From the NCBI GenBank assembly GCA_945875135.1, contig CAMCJO010000042.1:1-10231 (forward strand): DNA of 10,231 nucleotides, given 5' to 3'. The position numbers and the translations under genes are program-made. Below, one piece after another: positions 1 through 7,002 of this stretch (positions within the stretch are counted from its first letter, which is position 1; each line of letters opens with the position of its first letter). The notes under the pieces were generated by a model, which saw nothing but the letters and a program-made list of their open reading frames with translations, had not been told where the DNA came from and made no database searches. Source of the DNA: an uncultured Porphyromonas sp. (lineage in GTDB: Bacteria; Bacteroidota; Bacteroidia; Bacteroidales; Porphyromonadaceae).

Positions 1-105
1 TTTGTTTTGAAGGTCAACTGGGACACAAACATCTTGACAGTCTACGTGCTGGAAGATGGAGTCGTCATCCCGAAGCCTGCTATGTTCTTCACGCTTGTCA
101 AGTAG
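1..105 (+). CDS. C-terminal fragment of a paralogue of the next lipoprotein (5' end outside window)
   Basis: Frame 1 is open from the first base to a TAG at 103-105 and gives 34 residues beginning FVLKVNWDTN and ending FFTLVK. These align without gaps to the last 34 residues of the lipoprotein gene that follows (FIMKVNWDTN to FRLVK), with 20 of 34 identical by my count. This is therefore the tail of a tandem paralogue, probably also a small surface or periplasmic lipoprotein. The start, signal peptide and lipobox lie upstream of the window and cannot be seen. It reads in the same direction as the next gene and is separated from it by 44 bp with no obvious terminator, so the two are probably cotranscribed. 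The function is unknown. Confidence 0.8.
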   Translation, partial: FVLKVNWDTNILTVYVLEDGVVIPKPAMFFTLVK

Positions 106-149
106 TAAGCTCTTTAGGCTGATATTATAACCATAAACCACTTCAATCA

Positions 150-593
150 ATGAGAAAAGAACAATTAATCCGCATCTGCCTAGCCATGCTGCTAGCCAGT
201 ACCACCCTCATGCTCACCTCCTGCAAGAAGGATAAGGGTCCCAAAGACAAAGACCCCAAGGAGGCACTCGTCAATACCCGCTGGAAGACCGATATGAATA
301 TCCCAGGGCTTGATATCGATGAGAAAGATCGCGACATCTCTGGAGAGCTGTTCTTCAAAAGTCAGACAGAGGGCGAGTTAACGATGGCTGCAGAAGGCTT
401 GAAGTATACCGTCCCTGTGTATTACAGCTATGATGCTACGCAAAAGGCTTACACTGCCACCATAACAATAGAAACCGACACTAAGAACTTCATCATGAAG
501 GTCAACTGGGATACCAATGTTCTGCTCCTTTACGAACTGAAAGATGGCGTCGCACTCCCGATGCCTATGATAGGCTTTAGGCTTGTCAAGTAG
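150..593 (+). CDS. Small predicted lipoprotein of unknown function, 147 aa
   Basis: The ATG at 150 starts a typical lipoprotein signal: basic MRKEQ, a hydrophobic stretch to about residue 22, then a lipobox LTSC with the lipidated Cys at residue 25. After the Cys comes a Lys/Asp-rich, probably flexible linker (residues 26-38), then a region of alternating polar and hydrophobic residues that looks all-beta, with an N-T-R-W motif near residues 42-45. An NTxW-type motif just after the linker is seen in small Bacteroidota lipocalin-like lipoproteins, so a small beta-barrel or sandwich is possible; this is only inference. The C-terminal 34 residues resemble the truncated gene just upstream, which indicates tandem duplication. 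No Bacteroidota promoter is visible in the 44-bp gap, so the gene is probably read from the upstream promoter. A strong terminator follows at 650-685. The function is unknown. Confidence 0.85.
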   Translation: MRKEQLIRICLAMLLASTTLMLTSCKKDKGPKDKDPKEALVNTRWKTDMNIPGLDIDEKDRDISGELFFKSQTEGELTMAAEGLKYTVPVYYSYDATQKAYTATITIETDTKNFIMKVNWDTNVLLLYELKDGVALPMPMIGFRLVK

Positions 594-649
594 CAGGCTC
601 TAAAGGCACGGCATATTTGTAGGGGCACAGCCCTACGACAAATAAGTAT

Positions 650-685
650 GGGGTAGAGACCTAAGCGGTTTCTGCCCCTTCTTTT
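650..685 (+). terminator. Rho-independent terminator of the lipoprotein unit
   Basis: An 11-bp stem is formed by ggggtagagac (650-660) and gtttctgcccc (668-678), all positions pairing with two G-T wobbles, around a 7-base loop. The T-rich run ttctttt follows at 679-685. It lies 56 bp after the lipoprotein stop and points along the plus strand, so it should end the tandem lipoprotein transcript. A smaller hairpin, GTAGGG/CCCTAC (619-624 and 631-636, loop 6), precedes it without a T tract. Confidence 0.8.
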
Positions 686-718
686 GTGTACGCTCGGCAG
701 GTGTGTACGTTCGGCCGG
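685..718. repeat. 17-bp tandem direct repeat, two units
   Basis: Bases 685-701 (tgtgtacgctcggcagg) are followed immediately by 702-718 (tgtgtacgttcggccgg), identical at 15 of 17 positions. The repeat sits in the convergent intergenic region directly after the plus-strand terminator. The role is unknown; it could belong to a dispersed intergenic repeat family. Confidence 0.7.
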
Positions 719-724
719 TGACAG

Positions 725-755
725 GTTTTCCAAAAACTTTCCAGCCTTGGAAAAC
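725..755. repeat. Intergenic inverted repeat
   Basis: GTTTTCCA (725-732) and TGGAAAAC (748-755) form a perfect 8-bp inverted repeat with a 15-base loop that itself contains a further ttcca. It has no T tract of terminator type on either strand. It could be a cruciform, a protein-binding site or part of a dispersed repeat. Confidence 0.5.
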
Positions 756-784
756 GATTTGATCTTCGACACAGCGAGGAGTTG

Positions 785-867
785 CTCACGAGGGGCGACG
801 GGTGGGGCGACGAAACAAAGAGAGGGCTGAGCCCGTTGTGGTGGACCCAGCCCTCTGCTCTGGAGTT
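785..867. repeat. Intergenic element, copy 1 (carries the terminator of the leucine-rich-repeat gene)
   Basis: This ~83-bp stretch, beginning ctcacgagggg and ending gctctggagtt, is closely similar along its length to 2883-2967, with only scattered substitutions and small indels. Both copies lie just downstream of a minus-strand gene and both contain the same terminator hairpin. The similarity runs well beyond the hairpin, which suggests a mobile or duplicated terminator-bearing element rather than two independently evolved terminators. Confidence 0.75.
821..856 (-). terminator. Terminator of the leucine-rich-repeat T9SS cargo gene
   Basis: AGAGGGCTG (821-829) and CAGCCCTCT (848-856) form a perfect 9-bp GC-rich stem. 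Read on the minus strand, the hairpin is followed by CTTTGTTTCG, a T-rich tail. It lies 31 bp beyond the stop of the minus-strand gene at 888, the expected place. On the plus strand the downstream bases are not T-rich, so it should act mainly on the minus-strand transcript. Confidence 0.75.
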
Positions 868-887
868 CTTCGCCTTGGCGAGGTGCT

Positions 888-2777
888 TTATCTTAGGATA
901 AGAGGAACGATCTCCTCACCGACAGATAGGTAGTAAACGCCTGAGGGGATAGCGTCGGTACTGATGACGGCTGCGCTTGAGCTGGCCGCTACACTATAGA
1001 CCTGCACGCCCGACAAGTCGTACAGCGTGACGGTCTCTCCGTGTGGGATGCCCTCTATGCTGACCGCCTCAGGGGTTACGTAGAGAGATATCGCAGCGGT
1101 CGGACAGAGCGATATGTGATTGCCTTGCTCTCCTGCGTAGAGAGACTTATTGTCATCCATATCAACGGATAGGACTGTCCAATTCTTCTCTGTGGCGATC
1201 TGGACGTCTGAGGCTAGACAGCGGTTTTTGTCAGCTTCTGGCTCGTTGTCCGTACGGAATATGATGAACTCAGCTTGATCTGGAGCCTCTGGATCAGCTC
1301 CAGCCTCAAAGGTCGGGAGACTCTCCACTAGCTGAGTCATCTGCTCTCCGCTGATCTCATTGTCGAAGGCGATCACGCTATAGAGCTTGTCAGAAGCGAG
1401 AGGTAGCTCTCTAAGGTAATTGACATGTACCTGTACCTCACGAAGGTTGGGACAATGCGTGAGGTCTACTTTCAATAGCCCACACCCAGCTGCGAATAGC
1501 TTTTCGAGTTGAGTGGCTTTGGAGAGATCTAGCGTGCTCCATGCGTTGCCCGTGCAGTTTAGCTCTTTGAGCTGTGTCAGAGAGGGCAGAGAGACCAGCG
1601 AGCGTGAAGGCACTTGACTATTCCTACAGTATAGGTACTCGAGGGCGGGAAGGACTGCGAAGTCTATATCTCCGACGGGTGAGTCAGAGGTGTTGAGCCG
1701 TTTCAGCTTGCTCGGGTTCCCTAGGATGAGCGTCTGGAGCTGCTCGTTGTCGTCACATAGGAGGGACTCCAGCTCAGGATTGCCACTGATGTCTAGATGC
1801 GTCAGGTAGGTGCCGCCACAATTCAGCGAGCGCACCTTGCCACGTATGACTAGATTAGGACTCTCTAGTAGGTAGTAGCGACGCCCGTTGGCGGTACTGT
1901 GGTAAGTGCCTCCCTCGACCTCAAAGTCTTCATCGGGATAGGCCTCTATACCAAGCGGGATGTAGTTGTCACCCTGACCGATGGTCAGTGCCGTGGTCAG
2001 TCGAATCGTCTCGTCGGAGATGTGCTTCTGATATCCAGAGCCGGGGTACTCCTCATTGTTTGCCGTCTTAATGATCCAGTTTTTATCTCTAGCTTGTCGC
2101 ACTTGTTCAGCTGTACAGACATTGCCTTCGTCCGTCACAGAGGGATGTGTGTCTATGATGACAACGAAACCATTCGACTGGCCGACACGAGAGGGTAGGG
2201 AGGCTATGAAGGCACCCATCTCGGTCTCCTTGATCTGGTTGCGGTGCATAAATATGATGCTGAGGCTGTTGCACCCAGAGACATCTAGGGCAGAGAGGTT
2301 GTTTCCCCCGATACCGAGCAGGGATAGCTGCGACAAGCCCTGGAGCTTGATCTGCTTTAGCTCAGCCATCTGAATGCCGATCTTGGAGATGTTGGGGCAC
2401 ATCGAGAAGTCCGCCTCTTGGATCGTCTGTATCCCCCGGTCACGCTCCTCAGAGAAGAAGGCTTCTAGATTGGGAGCCTGCTCGATGTTGAGGCTTGCTA
2501 GCTTGAATGAGGTCGTCTCGATCATCGTTATAGATCCCGTGATCTCGACTTCCTGACGGATGACCTTGTACCAGTTGCAGTCGTTGCCCACAGCATTGAC
2601 TCCACTATGGTCTAGCTGCAGTGCATTGCTGATGATTGCCTCCTCATTGACTGCGAGGGCCACCTGCGATCCGACGGGGGCTGATGTGCGCAGGGTGACC
2701 TTGTCGCCCTCTGCGTGTAGTAGAGCTGGTAGGCAGAGGAGCAGGGAGAGTAAAGTGCGTAGAAGTGTCTTGTTCAT
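888..2777 (-). CDS. Leucine-rich-repeat surface protein with T9SS C-terminal sorting domain, 629 aa
   Basis: Residues 1-22 from the chosen Met (2777) are a clear Sec signal peptide, basic start then LLSLLLCLPALLHA with cleavage expected after HA. An in-frame Met at 2834 exists, but it lies within the predicted -33 promoter box and would put 19 extra residues before the signal, so it was rejected. The body has two related halves (about 27-238 and 258-537). Each has irregular leucine-rich repeats of the type L..LD.S.C..L, then a block with an SLP motif, an N.C/R.C site and KNW.(I/V), implying internal duplication. The last ~70 residues resemble a type-A T9SS sorting domain: beta-strand pattern, YDLSGVQVYS (586-595), then IPSGVYYLSVG (610-620). 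The protein should be exported by Sec and then T9SS and attached to or released from the surface. It resembles internalin-like proteins of Porphyromonas; the ligand is unknown. Confidence 0.85.
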   Translation of the reverse strand: MNKTLLRTLLSLLLCLPALLHAEGDKVTLRTSAPVGSQVALAVNEEAIISNALQLDHSGVNAVGNDCNWYKVIRQEVEITGSITMIETTSFKLASLNIEQAPNLEAFFSEERDRGIQTIQEADFSMCPNISKIGIQMAELKQIKLQGLSQLSLLGIGGNNLSALDVSGCNSLSIIFMHRNQIKETEMGAFIASLPSRVGQSNGFVVIIDTHPSVTDEGNVCTAEQVRQARDKNWIIKTANNEEYPGSGYQKHISDETIRLTTALTIGQGDNYIPLGIEAYPDEDFEVEGGTYHSTANGRRYYLLESPNLVIRGKVRSLNCGGTYLTHLDISGNPELESLLCDDNEQLQTLILGNPSKLKRLNTSDSPVGDIDFAVLPALEYLYCRNSQVPSRSLVSLPSLTQLKELNCTGNAWSTLDLSKATQLEKLFAAGCGLLKVDLTHCPNLREVQVHVNYLRELPLASDKLYSVIAFDNEISGEQMTQLVESLPTFEAGADPEAPDQAEFIIFRTDNEPEADKNRCLASDVQIATEKNWTVLSVDMDDNKSLYAGEQGNHISLCPTAAISLYVTPEAVSIEGIPHGETVTLYDLSGVQVYSVAASSSAAVISTDAIPSGVYYLSVGEEIVPLILR

Positions 2778-2804
2778 AGGAGTGTATGTGATAGTTTGTT
2801 TCAC

Positions 2805-2835
2805 CAAAGGTACATAATTTTCGAATCTGTACAAC
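2805..2835 (-). promoter_or_regulatory. Predicted promoter of the leucine-rich-repeat gene
   Basis: On the minus strand TACCTTTG (2812 down to 2805) matches the Bacteroidota -7 consensus TAnnTTTG exactly. GTTG at 2835-2832, three of four bases of the TTTG -33 box, lies 19 bp upstream. Transcription would begin near 2798, giving a leader of about 20 bases to the ATG at 2777. This supports a separate transcript from the upstream T9SS operon. Confidence 0.6.
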
Positions 2836-2861
2836 TAACCTTCGGCGCCTCCTCTACAAAA

Positions 2862-2889
2862 GGGCTCCTCACGAGGGGGCTCCTCACGA
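2862..2889. repeat. 13-bp direct repeat, two units
   Basis: gggctcctcacga occurs at 2862-2874 and again at 2877-2889, exactly repeated with a 2-base spacer. The second unit runs into copy 2 of the terminator-bearing intergenic element, whose left end contains the same ctcacga word, so this looks like a partial reduplication of that element's edge. Confidence 0.7.
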
Positions 2890-2967
2890 AGGGCAACGGG
2901 TGGAAGGACGAGACAAAGAGAGAGGGCTGAGCCCGTTGTGACGGACCCAGCCCTCTGCTGTGAGGTT
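2883..2967. repeat. Intergenic element, copy 2 (carries the porN terminator)
   Basis: This ~85-bp stretch is the near copy of 785-867. Shared parts include ctcacga at the left, the acgggtgg word, acaaagag before the hairpin, the whole stem-loop, and gct-tg--gtt at the right end. It separates the T9SS operon from the promoter of the leucine-rich-repeat gene. Confidence 0.75.
2921..2956 (-). terminator. Terminator of the por (T9SS) operon
   Basis: AGAGGGCTG (2921-2929) and CAGCCCTCT (2948-2956) form a perfect 9-bp stem identical to that at 821-856. The minus-strand sequence after it is CTCTTTGTCTC, a T-rich but interrupted tail. It lies about 85 bp after the porN stop, beyond the three-unit repeat, and before the promoter of the next gene. 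Confidence 0.7.
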
Positions 2968-2972
2968 GGCGA

Positions 2973-3055
2973 CTTAGCGTCTGTGGCTAGAAGCGGTTAC
3001 TTGTGTCGTCTGTGGTTAGACGGTTGCTTAGTCGTCTGTGGTTAGAAGCGGTTGC
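2973..3055. repeat. Three-unit ~27-bp tandem repeat spanning the porN stop codon
   Basis: Three adjacent units with core cgtctgtgg(t/c)taga lie at 2973-3000, 3001-3026 and 3027-3055. Their lengths are 28, 26 and 29 bases; the middle one lacks the aa of agaagcgg. The rightmost unit includes the last codons and the stop of porN. On the minus strand the outer units both read AACCGCTTCTA, that is Asn-Arg-Phe-stop, but the leftmost is in another frame. This looks like stepwise duplication of the 3' end of porN. Confidence 0.8.
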
Positions 3056-4268
3056 GTACGGAGCGTGTGGAGCTGCTCTTCGACTGCTTCGGTTGCTCGG
3101 TTTTGGCAGCTTTTTGGGTAGCCTTCTTAGCACGCTTCTTGTCAGCACGGCTCTTCTTCTTTGCCTTGGTCGCTTTTGCAGCTTTGCGCTGGTTGCTCTT
3201 GCCCTCGCGCAGCTCTTGTGAGCGACGGGCACGGGCGGTGTCGAGCTGCGAGTCGTCCTCGCTGTCACGCGCCTCCTGGAGGTCGTCGTCGCTTGTGGCA
3301 GAGGTGGTGTACTCAGTGCCGTAGAGGCTCTCCTCAAACTGCTGTAGCTCGCCCTCGATCTGGTTGCTGAAGGCTTGACGAGCAGCCATGGCTGTCGAGT
3401 CGCTCATCTCGCTGTTGAGCTCAGCGGTCTCACCGCCTAGCGTCATCGAGATTTGTCCGCGGTACAGGTTGAGACTGAAGAAGTCGTCCATCGTGGCGGT
3501 CGTGGCGTTGTTCTTGGTCGAGAGCATGACGGGCTGCTGCGATAGGTAGGGCTGCAGGTCGGAGTACTTGACCCAGAAGAGCGGTATGCGCACGCTACCC
3601 TCCATCGATATCTCGTCGTCCATCACGGGGCAGATCGCTACGATCTGACTGCTCACGTCGCTGGTCTTGACATCGTAGTAGTACTCCTCCTTGACATAGT
3701 AACTGCGAATGGACTGCGTGGGGATGTCGACGGGGAGGATCTTGAAGGCGCGGTTGCCTGTCTGGCTCGGGTCTTTGTCATATACGATGCCAAAGCGGTC
3801 GAGGAAGTCCTCGAAGCGCAGCTGTCGCTCAGGTGTTAGGTTTTCGTAGCCGAGGTCTTCGTACTCATAGACGGTGATGCTCCCCTCGTTGAAGCGCTTG
3901 AAGAGGAGCGAGAAGAGGCTCTGCAACTGTCCCGACGGACGTACAGGACGAAAGATCGGGGCATTGGCGAGGCTGTCTATCGAGAGCTGTCGGTAGACGA
4001 CTCGGCGCCAGGGGGCTGCCTCGGTATCCTTGACCTGCTGGTCGGCGTAGTTCTTGGCCCGCATGGAGATACCGTTGGCCTGTGTCTCCTGCTCCTGCTC
4101 TCGCTGAGCGCGTCGCTGACGTGCCGTGGGGCGCTGGCGTGGCTGCTCCGTGGCGACTTGTGTCGAGTCGGTCGGGGTAGCGGAGAGCGGGTCGAAGTTT
4201 TGCGCCTCAGCGGTCAGTGTGAGCGTGAGGGCCAGGAGTACTATGAGTAGAGACTGAATGCGTTGCAT
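3042..4268 (-). CDS. porN: T9SS periplasmic ring protein PorN/GldN, 408 aa
   Basis: PorN pairs with the lipoprotein PorK to form the large periplasmic ring under the outer membrane in the type IX secretion system, and it contacts PorM. A signal peptide (residues 1-22, cleavage after AEA before QNF) directs it to the periplasm. The conserved GldN core runs from about 85 to 315 and includes WRRVVYRQL, the FEDFLDRFGIVYD stretch and IPLFWVKYSDLQPYL. It is the last gene of the porPKLMN order, 38 bp after porM, which fixes the identity. P. gingivalis PorN is about 360 residues; this one is longer because of an acidic patch (about 326-343) and then a Lys/Arg/Ala-rich tail (346-408) with 25 basic residues in 63. 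The signal peptide places this tail in the periplasm. A basic Arg/Gln segment also lies near 44-56. Its stop lies inside a three-unit DNA repeat. Confidence 0.95.
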   Translation of the reverse strand: MQRIQSLLIVLLALTLTLTAEAQNFDPLSATPTDSTQVATEQPRQRPTARQRRAQREQEQETQANGISMRAKNYADQQVKDTEAAPWRRVVYRQLSIDSLANAPIFRPVRPSGQLQSLFSLLFKRFNEGSITVYEYEDLGYENLTPERQLRFEDFLDRFGIVYDKDPSQTGNRAFKILPVDIPTQSIRSYYVKEEYYYDVKTSDVSSQIVAICPVMDDEISMEGSVRIPLFWVKYSDLQPYLSQQPVMLSTKNNATTATMDDFFSLNLYRGQISMTLGGETAELNSEMSDSTAMAARQAFSNQIEGELQQFEESLYGTEYTTSATSDDDLQEARDSEDDSQLDTARARRSQELREGKSNQRKAAKATKAKKKSRADKKRAKKATQKAAKTEQPKQSKSSSTRSVRNRF

Positions 4269-4306
4269 AGTATAGTGAGATGGGTCTATTCTTAAAGCTG
4301 TGAAGA

Positions 4307-5857
4307 CTATCGTACGATTACTTCGATGGCTGGGATCTGTCGCTCGATGCCGTCGGGACCACGAGCGGTCACTTCGCTCACGAAGAAGCGCTTACCCTTT
4401 GCCATATTGCGGATCTTGTCTCGCTGTCTAGCGGAGAAGGTGGGACCGTTGGAGACCTCAGGGATAACGCCGCCGACAGAGTCAAAGAAGAGGAGCTGGA
4501 AGCGCACTACTTGGTAGGGCACGTCTAGCAGATCGTCATCGATAGCTGCTCCGATACCGTTGGCGGTGAGGAGGTCGCGCTTGGCGATACGTCCGCCCTT
4601 AAAGCGCTTGGTCGCTCCATTGGCATCGGTGTACTGTATATAAGGTAGCGGGTCGGGGAGTGCTCGTACCCGTAGCGAGGTCTCGGCCATCTTGGTGGTT
4701 CGTCCGTCCGCCTGCTTGGCCATGACGGTGATGACGGCGGGAGTACCGATCTTAGCGGGCTTAGCTACCCAGCCATTCCCTTGGCGGGTGAGCGTGCCGT
4801 TGGTCATCGTGGCGGTCACGTTTTGCGAGGGAACGCCAGGCACGGCGATGCTGATCGGGTTGTTGATACCCGCATAGAGGACGTTCATCATGGTAGGCGC
4901 GACCGTAGCAAAAGGCTCGGTGACGTAGTACTCCGACTGGAAAGGTTGCTTGACAGCGGTGCCGTCGGGTAGCTCCGTCTCGATATATCCCGAGATGGGG
5001 AAGGTGCCAGCTTTGGTCGCCGTGACACGGTAAATGCCCCCAGCACTCTCGGGAAGGGTCGAGCCATTGACCACAATCTTGGGAATGCGTGTCGAGTCGT
5101 AGCTAGAGAGGACGATGCTTGCCTCGTACTGGCTACCCTGCATGACGAGCTGACTGCGTGGGATCACTTGCGCCGCAATCTTATTGACGCGGAGGTCGCC
5201 GCTGTCGATGTTCTGGACAAGGTCACTCAGCACGTCGCCCTCGACGGAGCGTATGTCGCTCTGAAGCTTCGTGAGCATCGTGAGCGAGGCGATGGTGGGG
5301 ATGTTCTCAAAGATCTGCTGCTCCCAGCTGAGTCCGCCTGCGCTCTCCGTGCTGAGCATCTCAGAGATATGCTCACGACGGCTGTCGCTACGAACCATCT
5401 GCGTGGTGTACGTGCGGAAGGCCTCGATCGACTCGCGTAGCTTAGCGCCTCGCCGTGTGAGCGGGTTGAGCATGACAGTCGTGGGGGCGTTCATATCGTC
5501 CTTGCGTGCCACATCGTTGGGGTTGGCACCCTTACCGTCTGCCTCTTGAGCTATGAGGAGGCGTAGCTGGTCTATCTCGTTATAGAGTGAGTCGGCATAG
5601 GCGGTGAGTGCTAGTCCTTTGCGATACCAGGGCTCCGCTTTGCTAGGGTTTTTGGCATAAGCAGTCGAGAGCCCCTTCATGATGTTGTCATTGCTCTGCT
5701 GTGCCCCCTCGATGGTGTGCGTCAGACTGCGCTCTACGAGGACAAAGCCCGAGAGCACCTCCGAGGAAACATTGAGTGCTACCATCGCAATGAAGACGAG
5801 ATACATCAGATTGATCATCTTCTGTCTATTGCGGTTGCCACTACTTCCTGCTGCCAT
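4307..5857 (-). CDS. porM: T9SS motor subunit PorM/GldM, 516 aa
   Basis: PorM is the inner-membrane protein that, with PorL, turns the proton gradient into movement and transmits it through a long periplasmic shaft to the PorK/PorN ring. The N-terminus [19 protein letters not shown] is typical of the family. A single membrane helix lies at about 15-36, with the rest periplasmic. A helical D1 domain runs to about residue 220, then beta-rich domains D2 (from about 222, ending near [11 protein letters not shown]), D3 (about 320-400) and D4 (about 405 to the end, with the conserved [12 protein letters not shown]). I recall the P. gingivalis protein as also being 516 residues, so the gene looks complete. 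It starts 57 bp after porL and ends 38 bp before porN. Nothing is unusual. Confidence 0.96.
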   Translation of the reverse strand: MAAGSSGNRNRQKMINLMYLVFIAMVALNVSSEVLSGFVLVERSLTHTIEGAQQSNDNIMKGLSTAYAKNPSKAEPWYRKGLALTAYADSLYNEIDQLRLLIAQEADGKGANPNDVARKDDMNAPTTVMLNPLTRRGAKLRESIEAFRTYTTQMVRSDSRREHISEMLSTESAGGLSWEQQIFENIPTIASLTMLTKLQSDIRSVEGDVLSDLVQNIDSGDLRVNKIAAQVIPRSQLVMQGSQYEASIVLSSYDSTRIPKIVVNGSTLPESAGGIYRVTATKAGTFPISGYIETELPDGTAVKQPFQSEYYVTEPFATVAPTMMNVLYAGINNPISIAVPGVPSQNVTATMTNGTLTRQGNGWVAKPAKIGTPAVITVMAKQADGRTTKMAETSLRVRALPDPLPYIQYTDANGATKRFKGGRIAKRDLLTANGIGAAIDDDLLDVPYQVVRFQLLFFDSVGGVIPEVSNGPTFSARQRDKIRNMAKGKRFFVSEVTARGPDGIERQIPAIEVIVR

Positions 5858-5914
5858 AATGCCTAGATTGTGTTAGTTGAATAGCTATCGAGTAGATGAG
5901 GTGAAAAAAGCAAT

Positions 5915-6949
5915 CTACTCTTGCGACTCCTGTGGTGCGCCCGCATTGCGTGGTGCTTGGTAGGGCTGTGATGCGTAGTAGTCGGGCCGTGCCGAGGGGT
6001 ACTCCTGCCGAGGAGCGTAGTAACTAGGCTCGTAGCCTCCCTGATAAGGACGACCAGCCATGCCGGGGGCGCCCATATTGACCGTCAGCGCCTCCAGGAT
6101 GCGAGCGTAGACACGGTTCAGCTCAGAGAGCTGCATGGTCAAGCGCTCATTTTGCGTGCGGAAGGTGGTACTATCGATGGCGGAGTCTTGGTACATATTC
6201 TTAATATGCTCCAGCCCTTGGTTGATTTGGTCAATGGTAGCGACCTGTCCTGTGATGCTTGCCAGCTGCGACTCGTAGATTTGGTTGAGACGAGCCAGGT
6301 GCTGTGAGGTCGTGTCCATCTGCGTCTGATACTCGACGGCACTCTCACCGAGGGTGCGACCGTCTTGCTGCATAGCGACCCACTGATCGGTCATCTGCTG
6401 AGAAAGTTCGCCCAGTCGGCTGAGCTGCGAGGCGGCATTGGCTAGCTGATCAATGGCTGAGGAGAGACGCTCCACCTGAACCTCCGAAGCTGGTGCACCG
6501 TAGTCACCCTCAGGGGCAACGTACCCCGCCTGAGCTTGTGGCTGAGATGCGTAACCACTAGGCTGCTCGTAATGCTGACCCTCAGGGTAGGCGTAAGTAG
6601 GCGCCGGCGCTGCAGCTGCCTCCTGAGCTTTGCGGAGGAGGTACTGACGGCGAGCCTCCATCTCCTGCTTGTCCATCGGGTTCTTAGAGTCTAGCTCGGG
6701 GAAAACCTGCTCCCACTGGTAGTGCTCCTCAGGCTGCTCGAAGCCTGAGATGAAGAAGACGAAGAACTCGGTGATCATACCGATGAAAAGCATCTCATTG
6801 CCGAAGGGTAGGTGGAGCAACTTAAAGAGAGCTCCGAGGATCACCACTGCGGCACCCCAGCTGTATGCGAAGTTGAGCACTCTGCGCCCTTTCTTACTGG
6901 AGAGATACATCTCCAGTCCATTCTTGTAGCGTCTATATTTCTTTGCCAT
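5915..6949 (-). CDS. porL: T9SS motor subunit PorL/GldL, 344 aa
   Basis: PorL is the inner-membrane motor partner of PorM. Two membrane helices lie at about 24-45 and 52-70, joined by the short KLLHLPFGNE turn. Glu61 in GMITEFFVFF is in the second helix, where the family has a buried Glu needed for proton-driven function. After the helices comes a Pro/Tyr/Gln/Ala-rich linker (about 112-155), a long helical, probably coiled-coil cytoplasmic region (about 157-290, ending with the family-typical LNRVYARILEALTVN), and a second low-complexity tail (291-344) with eight tyrosines between 302 and 330. GldL of Flavobacterium is much shorter (roughly 215 residues), so most of the extra length here is the two low-complexity segments. 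It lies between porK (53-bp gap) and porM (57-bp gap). Confidence 0.95.
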   Translation of the reverse strand: MAKKYRRYKNGLEMYLSSKKGRRVLNFAYSWGAAVVILGALFKLLHLPFGNEMLFIGMITEFFVFFISGFEQPEEHYQWEQVFPELDSKNPMDKQEMEARRQYLLRKAQEAAAAPAPTYAYPEGQHYEQPSGYASQPQAQAGYVAPEGDYGAPASEVQVERLSSAIDQLANAASQLSRLGELSQQMTDQWVAMQQDGRTLGESAVEYQTQMDTTSQHLARLNQIYESQLASITGQVATIDQINQGLEHIKNMYQDSAIDSTTFRTQNERLTMQLSELNRVYARILEALTVNMGAPGMAGRPYQGGYEPSYYAPRQEYPSARPDYYASQPYQAPRNAGAPQESQE

Positions 6950-7002
6950 GAGTCTATCTATCTGAAGGGTAAAGCCGTCGTTAGGGCTGTCTGTTGCGTT
7001 GC

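Noticed and set aside
530..772. Minus-strand open frame of 80 codons between the lipoprotein and the leucine-rich-repeat gene
   Set aside because: It runs through a terminator hairpin and the repeats, overlaps the lipoprotein 3' end antisense, and has no recognisable features.
2778..2834. Upstream in-frame Met start for the leucine-rich-repeat gene (19 extra residues)
   Set aside because: It overlaps the predicted promoter and puts a non-signal segment before a standard signal peptide; the Met at 2777 fits better.
2987..3337. Minus-strand open frame overlapping the end of porN, ending SNRF
   Set aside because: It is a frame shadow of porN rich in Arg/Ala/Thr. Its NRF ending arises because the repeat copies the porN 3' end; no own start context is seen.
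3003..5549. Several plus-strand open frames opposite porN and porM
   Set aside because: They are antisense shadows created by the GC-rich codon use of the real minus-strand genes; none has a family signature.
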